Shown in pieces: positions 1-12,207 of a stretch of 64,000 nucleotides of DNA. How positions within the stretch are numbered: the stretch's first letter is position 1; every line of letters starts with the position of its first letter. The stretch comes from Paraburkholderia tropica (GTDB lineage Bacteria; Pseudomonadota; Gammaproteobacteria; Burkholderiales; Burkholderiaceae): NCBI RefSeq assembly GCF_900109265.1, contig NZ_FNZM01000005.1, positions 310,001-374,000 of the forward strand. Reading direction: 5' to 3'. The notes beneath the pieces are model-generated. The model made no database searches and was not told where the DNA came from. It worked only from the letters and a program-made list of their open reading frames with translations. Made by a program: the position numbers and the translations under genes.

Positions 1-2124
1 GGGAAGCGGCAGCGGCGTGAAGCCCGCCGCAACCTTGACGCTCGATACGGGCGCGCTGGCGGGCGCGGGCGCCGAAGCGCCGCCCGTAGCCGATGCACCT
101 GCGGCACCCGACGCACCCGCAGCACCCGCAGCACCCGACGCTTCCAGCGGCGCGCCGCCGATCACGGGCGCGGACGCATCCTGCGTCGCCGACGCGGCAG
201 CGGCCACGGCCGCCTGTTCCGCGCCCGGCTTCAGACGGTCGACGAGCCAGTAATCGAGCACGCGGCGCGCGATCGGACCGGCCGCCTGTGCGCCCCAGCC
301 GCCGTTTTCGACGATCAGCGCGAGCGCGATCGTGGGCTTGTCGGCGGGCGCGAAGGCGGTGAACAGCGCGTGGTCGCGCAGATGCTCGGCGACCGCGTGC
401 GCCTGATACTTCGCGCCTTGCAGCGAGTACACCTGCGCCGTGCCGGTCTTGCCCGCCGACGTGTACGGCGCGTTGCGGAACAGCTGATACGCGGTGCCCG
501 ACGGATTCATCGTCACGTTTTCCATGCCGCGTTTCACGACGTCGATGTCGGACTGCTTCACGTCGAGTCGTCCGCTTTCGGCCGGCACGGTCAGATGCTC
601 GGCCTTCGTGATCGGATTCTCGATGGCCTTCACGAGGTGAGGCTTCATGAGCACGCCGTTGTCGGCGAGCGTGGCCGTGGCGTGCGCGAGCTGCAGGATC
701 GTGAACGAGTTGTAGCCCTGACCGATCCCGAGGCTGATCGTCTCGCCTTCGTACCACTTCTGTTGCTCGGGCTTGCGGTAGGCCTTCTTCTTCCACTCGG
801 TCGAGGGCAGGATGCCGCGCGCCTCGCCCGCGATGTCGATGCCGGTGAGCTGGCCGAAGCCGAGCGGCTTCATGAAGTTGGCGATGGCGTCCACGCCCAG
901 ATCGTGCGCGAGCATGAAGAAGTAGGTGTCGTTCGACACCATGATCGCCTTGTTCATGTCGACCCAGCCCTGGCCGGAGCGCACGTCGTTGTTGAAGCGG
1001 TGGCCGCCGAACATGTAGTAGCCGGGGTCCGAGAAGCCCCACTGCGGCGTGCGCTTGTGCAGCGTGAGAGCGGCGAGCGCCATGAACGGCTTGTAGGTCG
1101 AGCCCGGCGGATAGGTGCCGTGCAGCGGACGGTTGAGCAGCGGGTGATCGGGCGAGTTGTTGAGTTCGTCCCAGGTTTGCTGGTCGATGCCGTCGACGAA
1201 CGAATTCGGGTCGAAGCTCGGCGCGGAAACGAAGGCGAGAATGTCGCCCGTCGACGGCTCGATGGCCACGAGCGCGCCGCGCTTGCCCGCGAAAGCCTGC
1301 TCGGCCACCTGCTGCAAACCGATGTCGATCGACAGCACGAGGTTGTTGCCCGGCGTGGCCTGCGTGCGCGAGAGCGTGCGCACCGGACGGCCGCCCGCCG
1401 TCACTTCGACTTCCTCGAAACCGGTCAGGCCGTGCAGCTCGGTTTCGTAGCTCTGCTCGACGCCGATCTTGCCGATGTAGTCGGTGCCGTTGTAGTTGTT
1501 GGCATCGAGACGCGGATCGTAATGCTCGGTATCGCTGTCATTCTTGTCGCTCATGTCGTCGATCCGTTCCTGATCGCGCTGCGAGATGCGGCCGATATAG
1601 CCGATCACGTGCGCGGCCGTCGGACCGAGCGGGTACTGGCGGAACAGACGCGCGCGCACTTCCACGCCGGGGAAGCGGAAGCGCTGCGCGGTGAAGCGGG
1701 CGACTTCGTCGTCGGTGAGGCGCGTGCGGATCGGCAGGCTCTCGAAGTTCTTCGAATCTTCGAGCAGCTTCTTGAAGCGGCGGCGGTCGCGCGCGTCGAT
1801 CGGAATCACGGTCGAGAGTTGATCGATCGTGTTGTCGAGCGTGTCGGTGAGCTTCGACGGCGTGATTTCAAGCGTGTACGCCGAGTAGTTCTTCGCGAGC
1901 ACGACGCCGTTGCGGTCGGTGATGATGCCGCGATTCGGCACGATCGGCGCGACCGAAATGCGGTTTTCGTCCGCTTGCAGCGAGTATTTGCTGTGGTTCC
2001 AGACCTGCAGATAGAGGAAACGGAACGCGATCAGCCCGAAGCAGACGAACACGAACAGGCCCGCCGCCGCGACGCGCAGGCGGAACTTCGTGAGCTGCTG
2101 CTGGGTGTCCTTGAATTCGGTCAT
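1..2124 (-). CDS. mrdA: Penicillin-binding protein 2 (peptidoglycan transpeptidase of the elongasome), partial
   Basis: Inner-membrane class B transpeptidase that cross-links peptidoglycan during side-wall growth, working with RodA and MreBCD. The reading frame is open to base 1, so 708 residues are visible and the stop lies outside the window. One membrane helix is seen at about residues 15-35. The transpeptidase motifs are present: S-T-Y-K with nucleophile Ser342, S-N-D further on, and K-T-G-T-A near base 450. The visible C-terminus is a Gly/Ala/Ser-rich low-complexity tail encoded at bases 20-230, which E. coli PBP2 (about 633 aa) lacks. The start ATG at 2124 lies 102 bases downstream of the end of mreD, fitting a mreBCD-mrdA transcript. 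Confidence 0.95.
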   Translation of the reverse strand, partial: MTEFKDTQQQLTKFRLRVAAAGLFVFVCFGLIAFRFLYLQVWNHSKYSLQADENRISVAPIVPNRGIITDRNGVVLAKNYSAYTLEITPSKLTDTLDNTIDQLSTVIPIDARDRRRFKKLLEDSKNFESLPIRTRLTDDEVARFTAQRFRFPGVEVRARLFRQYPLGPTAAHVIGYIGRISQRDQERIDDMSDKNDSDTEHYDPRLDANNYNGTDYIGKIGVEQSYETELHGLTGFEEVEVTAGGRPVRTLSRTQATPGNNLVLSIDIGLQQVAEQAFAGKRGALVAIEPSTGDILAFVSAPSFDPNSFVDGIDQQTWDELNNSPDHPLLNRPLHGTYPPGSTYKPFMALAALTLHKRTPQWGFSDPGYYMFGGHRFNNDVRSGQGWVDMNKAIMVSNDTYFFMLAHDLGVDAIANFMKPLGFGQLTGIDIAGEARGILPSTEWKKKAYRKPEQQKWYEGETISLGIGQGYNSFTILQLAHATATLADNGVLMKPHLVKAIENPITKAEHLTVPAESGRLDVKQSDIDVVKRGMENVTMNPSGTAYQLFRNAPYTSAGKTGTAQVYSLQGAKYQAHAVAEHLRDHALFTAFAPADKPTIALALIVENGGWGAQAAGPIARRVLDYWLVDRLKPGAEQAAVAAAASATQDASAPVIGGAPLEASGAAGAAGASGAAGASATGGASAPAPASAPVSSVKVAAGFTPLPLP

Positions 2125-2226
2125 GCGATCAGGCGACGAGGCCCGCGCCTCGCGCGAGCGCTGCGGCGGGCCGGTAGGAAGAGTGAGTCATCGGGCGTCC
2201 AGCAACGGCGAGCGGCGCGCGGCCGC

Positions 2227-2739
2227 TCAGATGGGCCGCGTGTCGTCGGGATCGACGGGGCGGCGCTGCGGCAGCAGCAGCAGCACGCTCGTGACCGGCC
2301 ACAGCACGGCTTCCACGAAACCGCTGATCAGATAGCCCCAGCCGGGAAACGACGCGCCCATCAACAGGCGGATCACGAAGGGCACGACCTGCGCGCCCAC
2401 GAGCAGCGGCGTGACGGCGAACATTTGCAGCCCGATCGACATCCACAGCACGCGGCGGTGGATCGTGATCGCGCCGAACGAAAGCAGCGTGTAGGCGAGC
2501 GCGTGCTCGCCGAGCAGATTCGCGTTGTGCACGTCCATCAAGAGGCCGAGGCAGAACGCGATGCCCATGCCGACCTTGCGCGGCTGGTGGATGTTCCAGA
2601 ACAGCAGCACGAGCGCGACGAAGTCGGGCACGCCGGGCAGCTTGCCCCACGGCAGCAGGTTCAGCAGGAACGCCGCCGCGAGACTGAACGCGATGAAGTA
2701 CGGGTTGACCGGTTGAAGAATGTATTGCGGACGCGGCAT
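2227..2739 (-). CDS. mreD: Rod shape-determining protein MreD
   Basis: Polytopic inner-membrane protein of the elongation complex, 170 residues, the usual length for the family. It is almost entirely hydrophobic, with about five to six predicted membrane segments and short charged loops. The start codon shares its first base with the mreC stop (TGATG), so translation is likely coupled. The assignment rests on the hydrophobic profile plus its fixed place between mreC and mrdA, because MreD sequences diverge strongly. It is thought to bridge MreC and the PBP2-RodA synthase. Confidence 0.93.
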   Translation of the reverse strand: MPRPQYILQPVNPYFIAFSLAAAFLLNLLPWGKLPGVPDFVALVLLFWNIHQPRKVGMGIAFCLGLLMDVHNANLLGEHALAYTLLSFGAITIHRRVLWMSIGLQMFAVTPLLVGAQVVPFVIRLLMGASFPGWGYLISGFVEAVLWPVTSVLLLLPQRRPVDPDDTRPI

Positions 2740-3851
2740 CAGTGGCTGCCCCCTTGTGCGGCAGGCTTGGCCGGCGCGGGCGCCGGAGACTTCGCGGGCG
2801 CGGCGCTGCTCGCGGCGGCGGGTTTGGCCGCCGGGGCTGCCGCGCCAGGCGCCGCGTTGGTTGCCGCGTTGGTTGCCGCATTAGCTGCGGGCTTGGCGTC
2901 GGCTTTCTTGTCGCCCTTCTTGTCGCCGCCCTTGGCGGCCTTCTTCTTCGCGTCCTTGGCTTCTTTCGCTGCTTCGGCGGCGGCGGCGTCGGCGGCCTCC
3001 ACCGGATTCGGCGGCAACTGCGCCGTGAAATGCAGCACCAGCACCTGACGCGCGCCGCGCACGGCCGCGAGCGGCACGCACACCACGCGCGCGAAAGCCG
3101 TGTCGGCCTGCTTGTCGACGCGCAGCACCTTCGCGACTGGCAGACCTTGCGGATACACGCCGTCGAGACCGCTGGTGACGAGTTCGTCGCCGGCTTGCAC
3201 GTCGGCGCTGATCGGCACGAAACGCAGATCGAGCAGATCGCCGCGCGCCGTGCCGTAGATCACACTGCGCAGACCCGTGCGGACGATTTCCACCGGCACG
3301 GCCTGGTCCTTGTCGGTCACGAGCGTGACTTCGGACTGCATCGGGAACACGCGGGTGATCTGGCCGATCACGCCGTCTTCGGTCACGACGGGCGAGCCGT
3401 TCTGCACACCTTGCTGCGAGCCGCCGCCGATCACGACCTTCTGCGTGAACGGATCACGCGTGTCGTACTGGATTTCGGCGGGCGTGGTCTGCGCGCCGAT
3501 GCGCTGCGACAGCTGCAGCAGCGCGCGCAGATGCGTGTTTTCCACCGCGAGCGAGGCTGCCTCGTTGGCCTGCTGGGCGAGCTGGAGATTGCGGGTGTGC
3601 AGTTGCGCGTTGTCCTGGCGCAGCGAGGCGCTCGTGACAGCGAGGTCGGCGGCGCCCATGAAGAGGTCGCGCGGCACGAGCGCGGCGCGCTGCAGCGGAT
3701 AGAGACCGGCGCCGAGCACGCCGCGCACGACTTCGAGCGTCTTGAAGCGGGCGTCGGAGACGAGCAGCGCGATCGACAGCACGACGAAGAACAGCAGTCG
3801 TGCGAGTGCCGATGGGCCTTGTTTGAACAGAGGCGGCGGACTGTATTCCAT
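2739..3851 (-). CDS. mreC: Rod shape-determining protein MreC
   Basis: Bitopic inner-membrane, mainly periplasmic scaffold of the elongasome, 370 residues from the ATG at 3851. The frame stays open further upstream, but the start chosen gives the family N-terminus (M-E-Y-S-P-P-P-L-F) directly before the single membrane helix at about residues 18-36. A coiled coil follows at about 65-110, then the beta-rich MreC domain to about 290. The last 75 or so residues form an Ala/Lys/Pro low-complexity tail. No convincing Shine-Dalgarno sequence precedes this start, so the start is fairly but not fully certain. Confidence 0.93.
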   Translation of the reverse strand: MEYSPPPLFKQGPSALARLLFFVVLSIALLVSDARFKTLEVVRGVLGAGLYPLQRAALVPRDLFMGAADLAVTSASLRQDNAQLHTRNLQLAQQANEAASLAVENTHLRALLQLSQRIGAQTTPAEIQYDTRDPFTQKVVIGGGSQQGVQNGSPVVTEDGVIGQITRVFPMQSEVTLVTDKDQAVPVEIVRTGLRSVIYGTARGDLLDLRFVPISADVQAGDELVTSGLDGVYPQGLPVAKVLRVDKQADTAFARVVCVPLAAVRGARQVLVLHFTAQLPPNPVEAADAAAAEAAKEAKDAKKKAAKGGDKKGDKKADAKPAANAATNAATNAAPGAAAPAAKPAAASSAAPAKSPAPAPAKPAAQGGSH

Positions 3852-4177
3852 GGTCGGCGCCGGGGGCGTGTGCGGTTCGGTGAAACTAACGGTGAAACTG
3901 GAGGCGCGAGGGCCGGGCCGCGAAGCGCGCCGCGAGCGCCGCCTCGACATGGGCGGCACGAACGTCACGAGCGGCACATTCGGCCTGAGCGGCGCGGGCG
4001 ACGAGGCGGGGCGGCGTCTGCCGCCGCCGAACCGTCAACCGTTCGACAATCTCACCCACTGCGGCGCGATAAGTCGCACCAGATGTCGCGCCAGATGTGA
4101 CACCACATTCAGCGCCAGGTTCCAGAGCTGGGGCGCCGGATTGCAAATGCACCGTTGCGCCCGCAGCGAAGGGCTGC
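3852..4177. other. mreB-mreC intergenic region
   Basis: This 326-base gap separates mreB from mreC, which are on the same strand. I see no good promoter and no terminator with a T-tract. A GC-rich hairpin lies near 4015-4035 (GGCGGC with GCCGCC). An 88-codon frame at 3886-4152 on the minus strand has poor codon character and no ribosome binding site, and I do not call it. mreC may be expressed by read-through from mreB or from an unseen promoter here. Confidence 0.5.
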
Positions 4178-5221
<1,044 letters not shown>

Positions 5222-5598
5222 TCAAAAATCCTGTCTCGCTGGTGGCCGACCTGTGGAACGAGCGGGTCACGGGCGGCAGCGGAAAAAATAACAGCCTCAG
5301 GACGGGCGGAAAGTGCCGCCGCGAGGAGCCTGAAACTGCGGGAATGGTGACCGGAGGCAACCCCGTTGCGCGCCTGCTGAACGCAAATTGCTGCGATCAG
5401 GCTTGAAAGGCGGGTGCAAGGCGGTCCGGGTTTGAGTCGAACGCGTAATGATACCTTATAATTTTGCCTGTTTTGCAGGATCCGGAGGTCAGTTTTTGAC
5501 CGCGTCGAAGCTTTCTTCGCTCCCCGGATCCGGCGCGATAAACCGCTGTTGCAGCACTGATTTTCTGCACTGCTTCAGCCTCATTTTCCGGTGACCGC
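5222..5598. other. Divergent mreB / gatC intergenic region
   Basis: 377 bases between two divergent operons. It is GC-rich near mreB and has an AT-rich core at 5445-5475 holding a TATAAT box for the gatCAB direction. I found no equally good promoter for mreB, although TATAAG and TATCAT hexamers occur on the minus strand in the same core. An AGGA ribosome binding site for mreB lies at about 5231-5234. Confidence 0.6.
5432..5462 (+). promoter_or_regulatory. Candidate sigma-70 promoter for gatCAB
   Basis: A perfect -10 hexamer TATAAT at 5457-5462 lies 19 bases after TTGAGT at 5432-5437 (four of six matches to TTGACA). It sits about 137 bases before the gatC start. The -10 is convincing; the -35 and the long spacer are weaker. 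Confidence 0.5.
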
Positions 5599-5898
5599 AT
5601 GGCCCTGACCCTGACCGATGTGAAGCGCATCGCGCATCTCGCGCGCCTTGAACTGGCCGAAGCCGAGGCCGGCAATACGCTCGAGCGCCTGAATAACTTC
5701 TTCGGGCTCGTCGAGCAGATGCAGGCCGTGGACACCACGGGCATCGCGCCGCTCGCGCACCCGATCGAGCAGATCGAGGACGTCGCGCTGCGCCTGCGCG
5801 AGGACGCCGTGACCGAAACCGTGGATCGCGAGGCCTTCCAGCGCCCCGCGCCCGCGGTACAGGACGGACTGTACCTCGTCCCGCGCGTGATTGAGTAA
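5599..5898 (+). CDS. gatC: Aspartyl/glutamyl-tRNA(Asn/Gln) amidotransferase subunit C
   Basis: Small subunit of the GatCAB complex that converts misacylated Glu-tRNA(Gln) or Asp-tRNA(Asn) to the correct aminoacyl-tRNA in the cytoplasm. It has 99 residues, normal for GatC, and starts [17 protein letters not shown], the typical N-terminal helix that wraps around GatA and GatB. The ATG is at 5599; the Shine-Dalgarno sequence is weak. It is the first gene of the gatC-gatA-gatB cluster, with 182 bases before gatA. Confidence 0.96.
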   Translation: MALTLTDVKRIAHLARLELAEAEAGNTLERLNNFFGLVEQMQAVDTTGIAPLAHPIEQIEDVALRLREDAVTETVDREAFQRPAPAVQDGLYLVPRVIE

Positions 5899-6080
5899 AC
5901 ACGCTCGCATTTACCGTTATTTTCGAAGAAATCCGAGTTATCGGACCTTAACTTCGCGGACTTTAATTTCGCGAACGGCGGCAAGACCGAACGGCCGGCG
6001 CCTCGCGCACCGGCGCGCAGCGCCCCTCGCGGCGGCGTGCGCAATTCGAAGCGCCGTCACGTTCTTCCAGGAATCACGCA

Positions 6081-7571
<1,491 letters not shown>

Positions 7572-7574
7572 AGC

Positions 7575-9050
7575 ATGAGCACGCAATGGGAAGTCGTTAT
7601 CGGTCTTGAGACGCACGCGCAGCTGTCGACGGTCTCCAAGATCTTCTCGGGCGCATCGACGCAATTCGGCGCGGCGCCCAACACGCAGGCCTGCCCCGTC
7701 GATCTCGCGCTGCCGGGCGTGCTGCCGGTGATGAACCGCGGCGCCGTCGAGCGCGCGATCCAGTTCGGTCTCGCGATCGGCTCGACGATCGCGCCGCGCA
7801 GCATCTTCGCGCGCAAGAACTACTTCTACCCGGATCTGCCGAAGGGCTATCAGATCAGCCAGTACGAGATTCCGGTCGTGCAGGGCGGCCAGATCACGAT
7901 CCAGGTGCCCGCCAATGAAAAGGCCGGCAAGGAAGCGTACGAAAAAACCGTCAACCTGACGCGCGCGCATCTGGAAGAAGACGCGGGCAAGTCGCTGCAC
8001 GAAGACTTCGCGGGCATGACGGGCATCGACCTGAACCGCGCGGGCACGCCGCTGCTCGAAATCGTCACGGAACCTGAAATGCGCAGCGCGGCGGAAGCCG
8101 TGGCCTACGCGAAGGCGCTGCACACGCTCGTCGTGTGGCTCGGCATCTGCGACGGCAACATGCAGGAAGGCTCGTTCCGTTGCGACGCGAACGTGTCGGT
8201 GCGTCCGGTCGGTCAGAAAGAGTTCGGCACGCGTGCGGAAATCAAGAACCTGAACTCGTTCCGCTTCCTCGAAGAAGCCATCCAGTACGAAGTGCGACGT
8301 CAGATCGAGCTGATCGAAGACGGCGGCACGGTGGTGCAGGAAACGCGTCTCTACGATCCGGACAAGCGCGAAACGCGCTCGATGCGCAGCAAGGAAGACG
8401 CGCACGATTACCGCTATTTCCCGGATCCCGACCTGATGCCGCTCGTGATCGACGCGGCGTGGGTCGAGCGCGTGAAGGGCGAAATGCCGGAGCTGCCCGA
8501 GTCGATGCAGGCGCGCTTCGTCGAGCAGTACGGTCTGACCGCGTACGACGCGAACGTGCTGACGTCGAGCAAGGCGATGGCCGCGTACTTCGAGGCAGTG
8601 GTCGCGAAGGCCGGCGCCGCGCAGGCGAAGGCCGCCGCGAACTGGCTGATGGGCGAAGTGTCGTCGCAGCTGAACCGCGAAGACCTGGAGATCGGCGCGT
8701 CGCCGGTGTCGGCGGCGCAACTCGCGCTGCTGCTCGCGCGTATCGCCGACGGCACGATCTCGAACAAGATCGCCAAGGAAGTGTTCCAGGCGATGTGGGA
8801 CGAGAAGGCCGCCGACGAAGGCGCGGCCGACCGCATCATCGAAGCGAAGGGTCTCAAGCAGATTTCGGATACCGGCGCGCTCGAAGCGATCATCGACGAG
8901 GTGCTCGCCGCGAACCAGAAGTCGGTCGAGGAATTCCGCGCGGGCAAGGAAAAGGCGTTCAACGCACTGATCGGCCAGGCGATGAAGGCCACGAAGGGCA
9001 AGGCCAATCCGCAACAGGTCAACGAGCTGCTCAAGAAGAAGCTCGGCTGA
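7575..9050 (+). CDS. gatB: Aspartyl/glutamyl-tRNA(Asn/Gln) amidotransferase subunit B
   Basis: Kinase and transamidase subunit that phosphorylates the tRNA-bound Glu or Asp and transfers ammonia to it. It has 491 residues. The N-terminus carries the signature [10 protein letters not shown], followed by the [17 protein letters not shown] motif. A helical domain and a YqeY-like tRNA-binding tail complete it. The ATG at 7575 follows gatA at once. It is the last gene of the cluster. Confidence 0.98.
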   Translation: MSTQWEVVIGLETHAQLSTVSKIFSGASTQFGAAPNTQACPVDLALPGVLPVMNRGAVERAIQFGLAIGSTIAPRSIFARKNYFYPDLPKGYQISQYEIPVVQGGQITIQVPANEKAGKEAYEKTVNLTRAHLEEDAGKSLHEDFAGMTGIDLNRAGTPLLEIVTEPEMRSAAEAVAYAKALHTLVVWLGICDGNMQEGSFRCDANVSVRPVGQKEFGTRAEIKNLNSFRFLEEAIQYEVRRQIELIEDGGTVVQETRLYDPDKRETRSMRSKEDAHDYRYFPDPDLMPLVIDAAWVERVKGEMPELPESMQARFVEQYGLTAYDANVLTSSKAMAAYFEAVVAKAGAAQAKAAANWLMGEVSSQLNREDLEIGASPVSAAQLALLLARIADGTISNKIAKEVFQAMWDEKAADEGAADRIIEAKGLKQISDTGALEAIIDEVLAANQKSVEEFRAGKEKAFNALIGQAMKATKGKANPQQVNELLKKKLG

Positions 9051-9191
9051 CCGGCTTGCAGACGGGCGGCTGAAACGCGGGCGCATGGGCGAAGTCGACA
9101 TCGCCCTGCGCCCGTCCTCGTTTTCGACGCTGCGCTTTGCGCGGCGCTGGCATGCAGCAGCGGTTACCCCGAACCAGGAGGAGAGCAGAGC

Positions 9192-10034
9192 ATGACGAAG
9201 TCCCCGTCCCCGAGTCTCGACGATTACCGCGTGCCGCTATTCGGCGACAAGAAAGCCGGCAAGTTTGCGTTGGCTGACGTCGATCCGTCCGCCAAGCCGT
9301 TTTCCACCGGCAGCAAGGACGGCGACCGCGACCATCTCACGGAAGTCGGCCAGAAGATCGATGTGCAGCAGGAACGCCTGCACGCGCAGCGTCACGACCG
9401 CGTGCTGCTGGTTCTGCAGGGCATGGACACGAGCGGCAAGGACGGCACGATTCGCGGCGTGTTCCACGAAGTCGATCCGCTCGGCCTGCGCATCGTGGCG
9501 TTTCGCGCGCCCACGCCCATCGAGGCGTCGCGCGACTTTCTCTGGCGCGTGCATATGCAGGTGCCGGGGGCGGGCGAGCTGGCCGTCTTCAACCGCAGCC
9601 ATTACGAAGACGTGCTGGTGCCGCGCGTGCTGGGCCAGATCGACGCGGCCGAGTGCGAGCGCCGCTATGCGCAGATCCGCGACTTCGAGCGCATGCTTGC
9701 CGAGACCGGCACGACCATCATCAAGTGCATGCTGCACATCTCGAAGGACGAGCAGAAGCGCCGCATCCAGGCGCGGATCGACGATCCCACGAAACACTGG
9801 AAGTTCGATGTGTCCGACCTCGAAGCGCGCAAGCAGTGGGACGCGTATCAGCTTGCCTATCAGGACGCGCTCGCGGCCACGTCGACCGACTACGCGCCGT
9901 GGTACGTGATTCCCGCCGACTCGAAAACGCATCGCAACGTCATGGTGGCCGAGCTGCTGCTGCGTCTGATGGACGGACTCAAGCTCGAATTTCCGCCCGC
10001 CAAACCCGAACTCAACGGCATGAAGATCGAGTGA
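9192..10034 (+). CDS. Polyphosphate kinase 2 family protein (polyP:nucleotide phosphotransferase)
   Basis: Cytoplasmic enzyme of the PPK2 family (PF03976), which moves phosphate between polyphosphate and nucleotides, usually making NDP or NTP from NMP or NDP. It has 280 residues. A Walker A motif (G-M-D-T-S-G-K-D-G-T) spans residues 77-86, and the Walker B-like F-N-R-S-H-Y-E-D-V-L follows, with lid-region arginines after it. The length and single domain fit class I or III; which nucleotide it prefers cannot be told from sequence by eye. A strong AGGAGG-type ribosome binding site precedes the ATG. It stands alone between gatB and xth. Confidence 0.92.
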   Translation: MTKSPSPSLDDYRVPLFGDKKAGKFALADVDPSAKPFSTGSKDGDRDHLTEVGQKIDVQQERLHAQRHDRVLLVLQGMDTSGKDGTIRGVFHEVDPLGLRIVAFRAPTPIEASRDFLWRVHMQVPGAGELAVFNRSHYEDVLVPRVLGQIDAAECERRYAQIRDFERMLAETGTTIIKCMLHISKDEQKRRIQARIDDPTKHWKFDVSDLEARKQWDAYQLAYQDALAATSTDYAPWYVIPADSKTHRNVMVAELLLRLMDGLKLEFPPAKPELNGMKIE

Positions 10035-10133
10035 CGCTTCGAGTGAAGACTCGATGAGCGCCTCGCTTCACGCCGCTCGCGCGCGCCGCGTCGCCGCGAG
10101 CTCCCTGAAACGCAAACCACAAGGAAACACAAC

Positions 10134-10913
10134 ATGCTGCGTGTGATCACCGCGAACCTCAACGGCATCCGTTCGGCGGCGAAGAAGGGCTTCTTCGAAT
10201 GGTTCGGCGACCAGAAAGCCGACGTGCTCTGCGTGCAGGAAATCAAGTGCTCGCAGGACGACATGACGCCCGAATTCCTCGCGCCGCACGACTTCAAGGG
10301 CTACTTCCAGCACGCGGTGAAGAAGGGTTATAGCGGCGCGGGCGTCTACACGCGTCACGAGCCGGACGACGTGATCATCGGCTTCGGCAGCGAGGAATTC
10401 GATGCCGAAGGCCGCTACGTCGAAGTGCGTTTCGGCAATCTGTCGGTCATTTCGGTGTACGTGCCGTCGGGTTCGAGCGGCGAAGAGCGTCAGGCCGCGA
10501 AGTATCGCTTCATGGACGCGTTCATGCCGCATCTGGCCGAACTCAAGCGCGAGCGCGAAGTGGTGCTGTGCGGCGACGTGAACATCGTCCACAAGGAAAT
10601 CGACATCAAGAACTGGAAGGGCAATCAGAAGAATTCCGGCTGCCTGCCCGAAGAGCGCGCGTGGCTCACGCAACTGTTCGACGACGTCGGTTACGTGGAC
10701 GTGTTCCGCACGATCGATCAGCGCCCCGAGCAGTACACGTGGTGGAGCAACCGCGGCCAGGCTTACGCGAAGAACGTGGGTTGGCGTATCGATTACCAGA
10801 TCGCCACGCCGGGCATTGCGGCGACGGCGAAAGACGTATCGGTGTTCAAGGACATCAAGTTCAGCGACCACGCGCCGCTGACGATCGACTACGACTGGAA
10901 GATGAAGAAGTAA
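10134..10913 (+). CDS. xth: Exodeoxyribonuclease III (AP endonuclease)
   Basis: DNA repair enzyme that cuts at abasic sites and removes 3' blocking groups. It has 259 residues of the exonuclease-endonuclease-phosphatase fold. Catalytic motifs can be read in order: A-N-L-N-G-I-R-S-A (metal-binding Asn), C-V-Q-E-I-K (metal-binding Glu), G-D-V-N-I-V-H (Asp and Asn) and S-D-H-A-P-L (general base Asp and His). An AAGGAAA ribosome binding site precedes the ATG. The gene ends at a strong bidirectional terminator. Confidence 0.96.
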   Translation: MLRVITANLNGIRSAAKKGFFEWFGDQKADVLCVQEIKCSQDDMTPEFLAPHDFKGYFQHAVKKGYSGAGVYTRHEPDDVIIGFGSEEFDAEGRYVEVRFGNLSVISVYVPSGSSGEERQAAKYRFMDAFMPHLAELKREREVVLCGDVNIVHKEIDIKNWKGNQKNSGCLPEERAWLTQLFDDVGYVDVFRTIDQRPEQYTWWSNRGQAYAKNVGWRIDYQIATPGIAATAKDVSVFKDIKFSDHAPLTIDYDWKMKK

Positions 10914-10949
10914 GGTCGATCCACGCAATTCCACGCAATTCGCAGGCAG

Positions 10950-10979
10950 AAAAATGGGCGCTCGGGCGCCCATTTTTTT
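10950..10979. terminator. Bidirectional rho-independent terminator between xth and the M48 peptidase gene
   Basis: A perfect 10-bp stem, AAATGGGCGC with GCGCCCATTT, encloses a four-base loop. It is flanked by an A-run on the left and a T-run of seven on the right, so it can stop transcription from both convergent genes. Confidence 0.92.
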
Positions 10980-11016
10980 CGTGCTTCGTTCGCGATTCGG
11001 CGCCGCGCGCCGTGCT

Positions 11017-12207
11017 TCAGGGCGACGCCACCACCTTGCGCTTTTGCACGGCCGGCATGCCCTCGTAGTCGGGCAACTGCGCGAGCGGCTTGCCGATCGC
11101 TTTCGCGTAGAGCGGCATCATGTCGGCGAGACGCTTGGCGATGTCGGCGCGCCGCGCGGGCGTGTACGGATGCACGTAGATGAAGCCCTGATCGCGATCG
11201 GCGCGCGTGGCCATCGCGAGCTTGTCCCAGAGCGTGAGCGCGGCGCGCGGATCGAAGCCCGCGCGCGCGGCGATATCGCTGCCGATCACGTCGGCTTCGG
11301 TTTCGTCGGCGCGGCCATAGTGCATCTCCACGAGCCGCGAGCCGATGCCGAGCGGGAACATGCCGAGATCGGCGAGACCGAACAGTTGCGGCACCGCGCC
11401 CGATTCGATCTGCGCGGCCTGCTGTTCGCCGAGACGCTCGCGCACGTGCTCGCGCACCGCATGCGCGATCTCGTGGCCGAGCAGCATGCCGAGTTCGTTG
11501 TCGTTGAGCTTCACGCGGTCGAGCAGGCCGCCGTAGACGACGATCTTGCCGCCCGGCAGGCAATACATGCGGATATCGGGCGAGCGCACCACGGCCACTT
11601 CCCACTTCCACGATTTCACGCGGTCGCTCCACTTGAGCGCGTAGGGCGCGAGCTTGTCGACGAGCTGGCGCACGCGCTGCACGTGCGGATCGCTATCGGG
11701 ATAGAGGCGGTTCGAATGCGCGGCGCCGCGCACGATCTCGTTGTATTCCGCGGTGGCCTGGGCTTCGAGCATCGGCGACGGAATCAGGCTGCGGAACACG
11801 GCGATATTGCCGAAGCGCACCACGCGGCCGGTGCTCGGGCCGCTGCCTTGCACGCCGGTTTGCGCACTGCCGGAGATGGCGTTCGGCGCGGCGCTGCCCG
11901 ATGCGCCGCTGGACGCGGCGCCCGTCGGGGCGCTCGACTCGGTGGCGGGCGTGGACGTGGCGCCGGCCGGGTTGGCGGCCGGATTTTCCGTGGCGTGCGC
12001 GATCTGGCCGACACCCGCCTGCAGCGTGGCGGCGAGGGTCAGCGCGAGCGCGCGCAACGCGGTGCGAAGCGGCGGACGAGCGGGCGTGCCTTTGCGCGGA
12101 CGTTGCCGACCCGCCGCGCCGCCCGCATCGCTTCCCTCCGGACGGCGTCGCGTCGAACGGAAAGCGAAAACTGCTGGCTGAGGCGGGGTCACGACCGGTT
12201 TCTCCAC
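11017..12207 (-). CDS. M48 family zinc metallopeptidase
   Basis: Probable periplasmic zinc protease of family M48. The catalytic H-E-I-A-H motif gives zinc ligands His245 and His249, and E-T-E-A-D downstream supplies the third ligand. Residues 1-50 are basic and a hydrophobic segment at about 50-70 looks like a signal peptide or anchor, although the N-terminus is unusually long. A Ser/Ala/Gly/Pro linker covers about 75-125. With 396 residues it resembles LoiP/YcaL or BepA-like quality-control proteases, but it has no clear TPR region. The start overlaps the end of the upstream ampG-like gene by 19 bases, so the two are probably co-expressed. Confidence 0.88.
   Translation of the reverse strand: MEKPVVTPPQPAVFAFRSTRRRPEGSDAGGAAGRQRPRKGTPARPPLRTALRALALTLAATLQAGVGQIAHATENPAANPAGATSTPATESSAPTGAASSGASGSAAPNAISGSAQTGVQGSGPSTGRVVRFGNIAVFRSLIPSPMLEAQATAEYNEIVRGAAHSNRLYPDSDPHVQRVRQLVDKLAPYALKWSDRVKSWKWEVAVVRSPDIRMYCLPGGKIVVYGGLLDRVKLNDNELGMLLGHEIAHAVREHVRERLGEQQAAQIESGAVPQLFGLADLGMFPLGIGSRLVEMHYGRADETEADVIGSDIAARAGFDPRAALTLWDKLAMATRADRDQGFIYVHPYTPARRADIAKRLADMMPLYAKAIGKPLAQLPDYEGMPAVQKRKVVASP

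Noticed and set aside
370..3048. Very long plus-strand open frame opposite mrdA, mreD and mreC
   Set aside because: A frame-shadow typical of GC-rich DNA: the composition is Arg/Ala/His-rich without domains, and the opposite strand encodes clear MreC, MreD and PBP2.
3886..4152. 88-codon minus-strand frame between mreB and mreC
   Set aside because: No ribosome binding site, mixed codon use and overlap with the alternative upstream extension of mreC.
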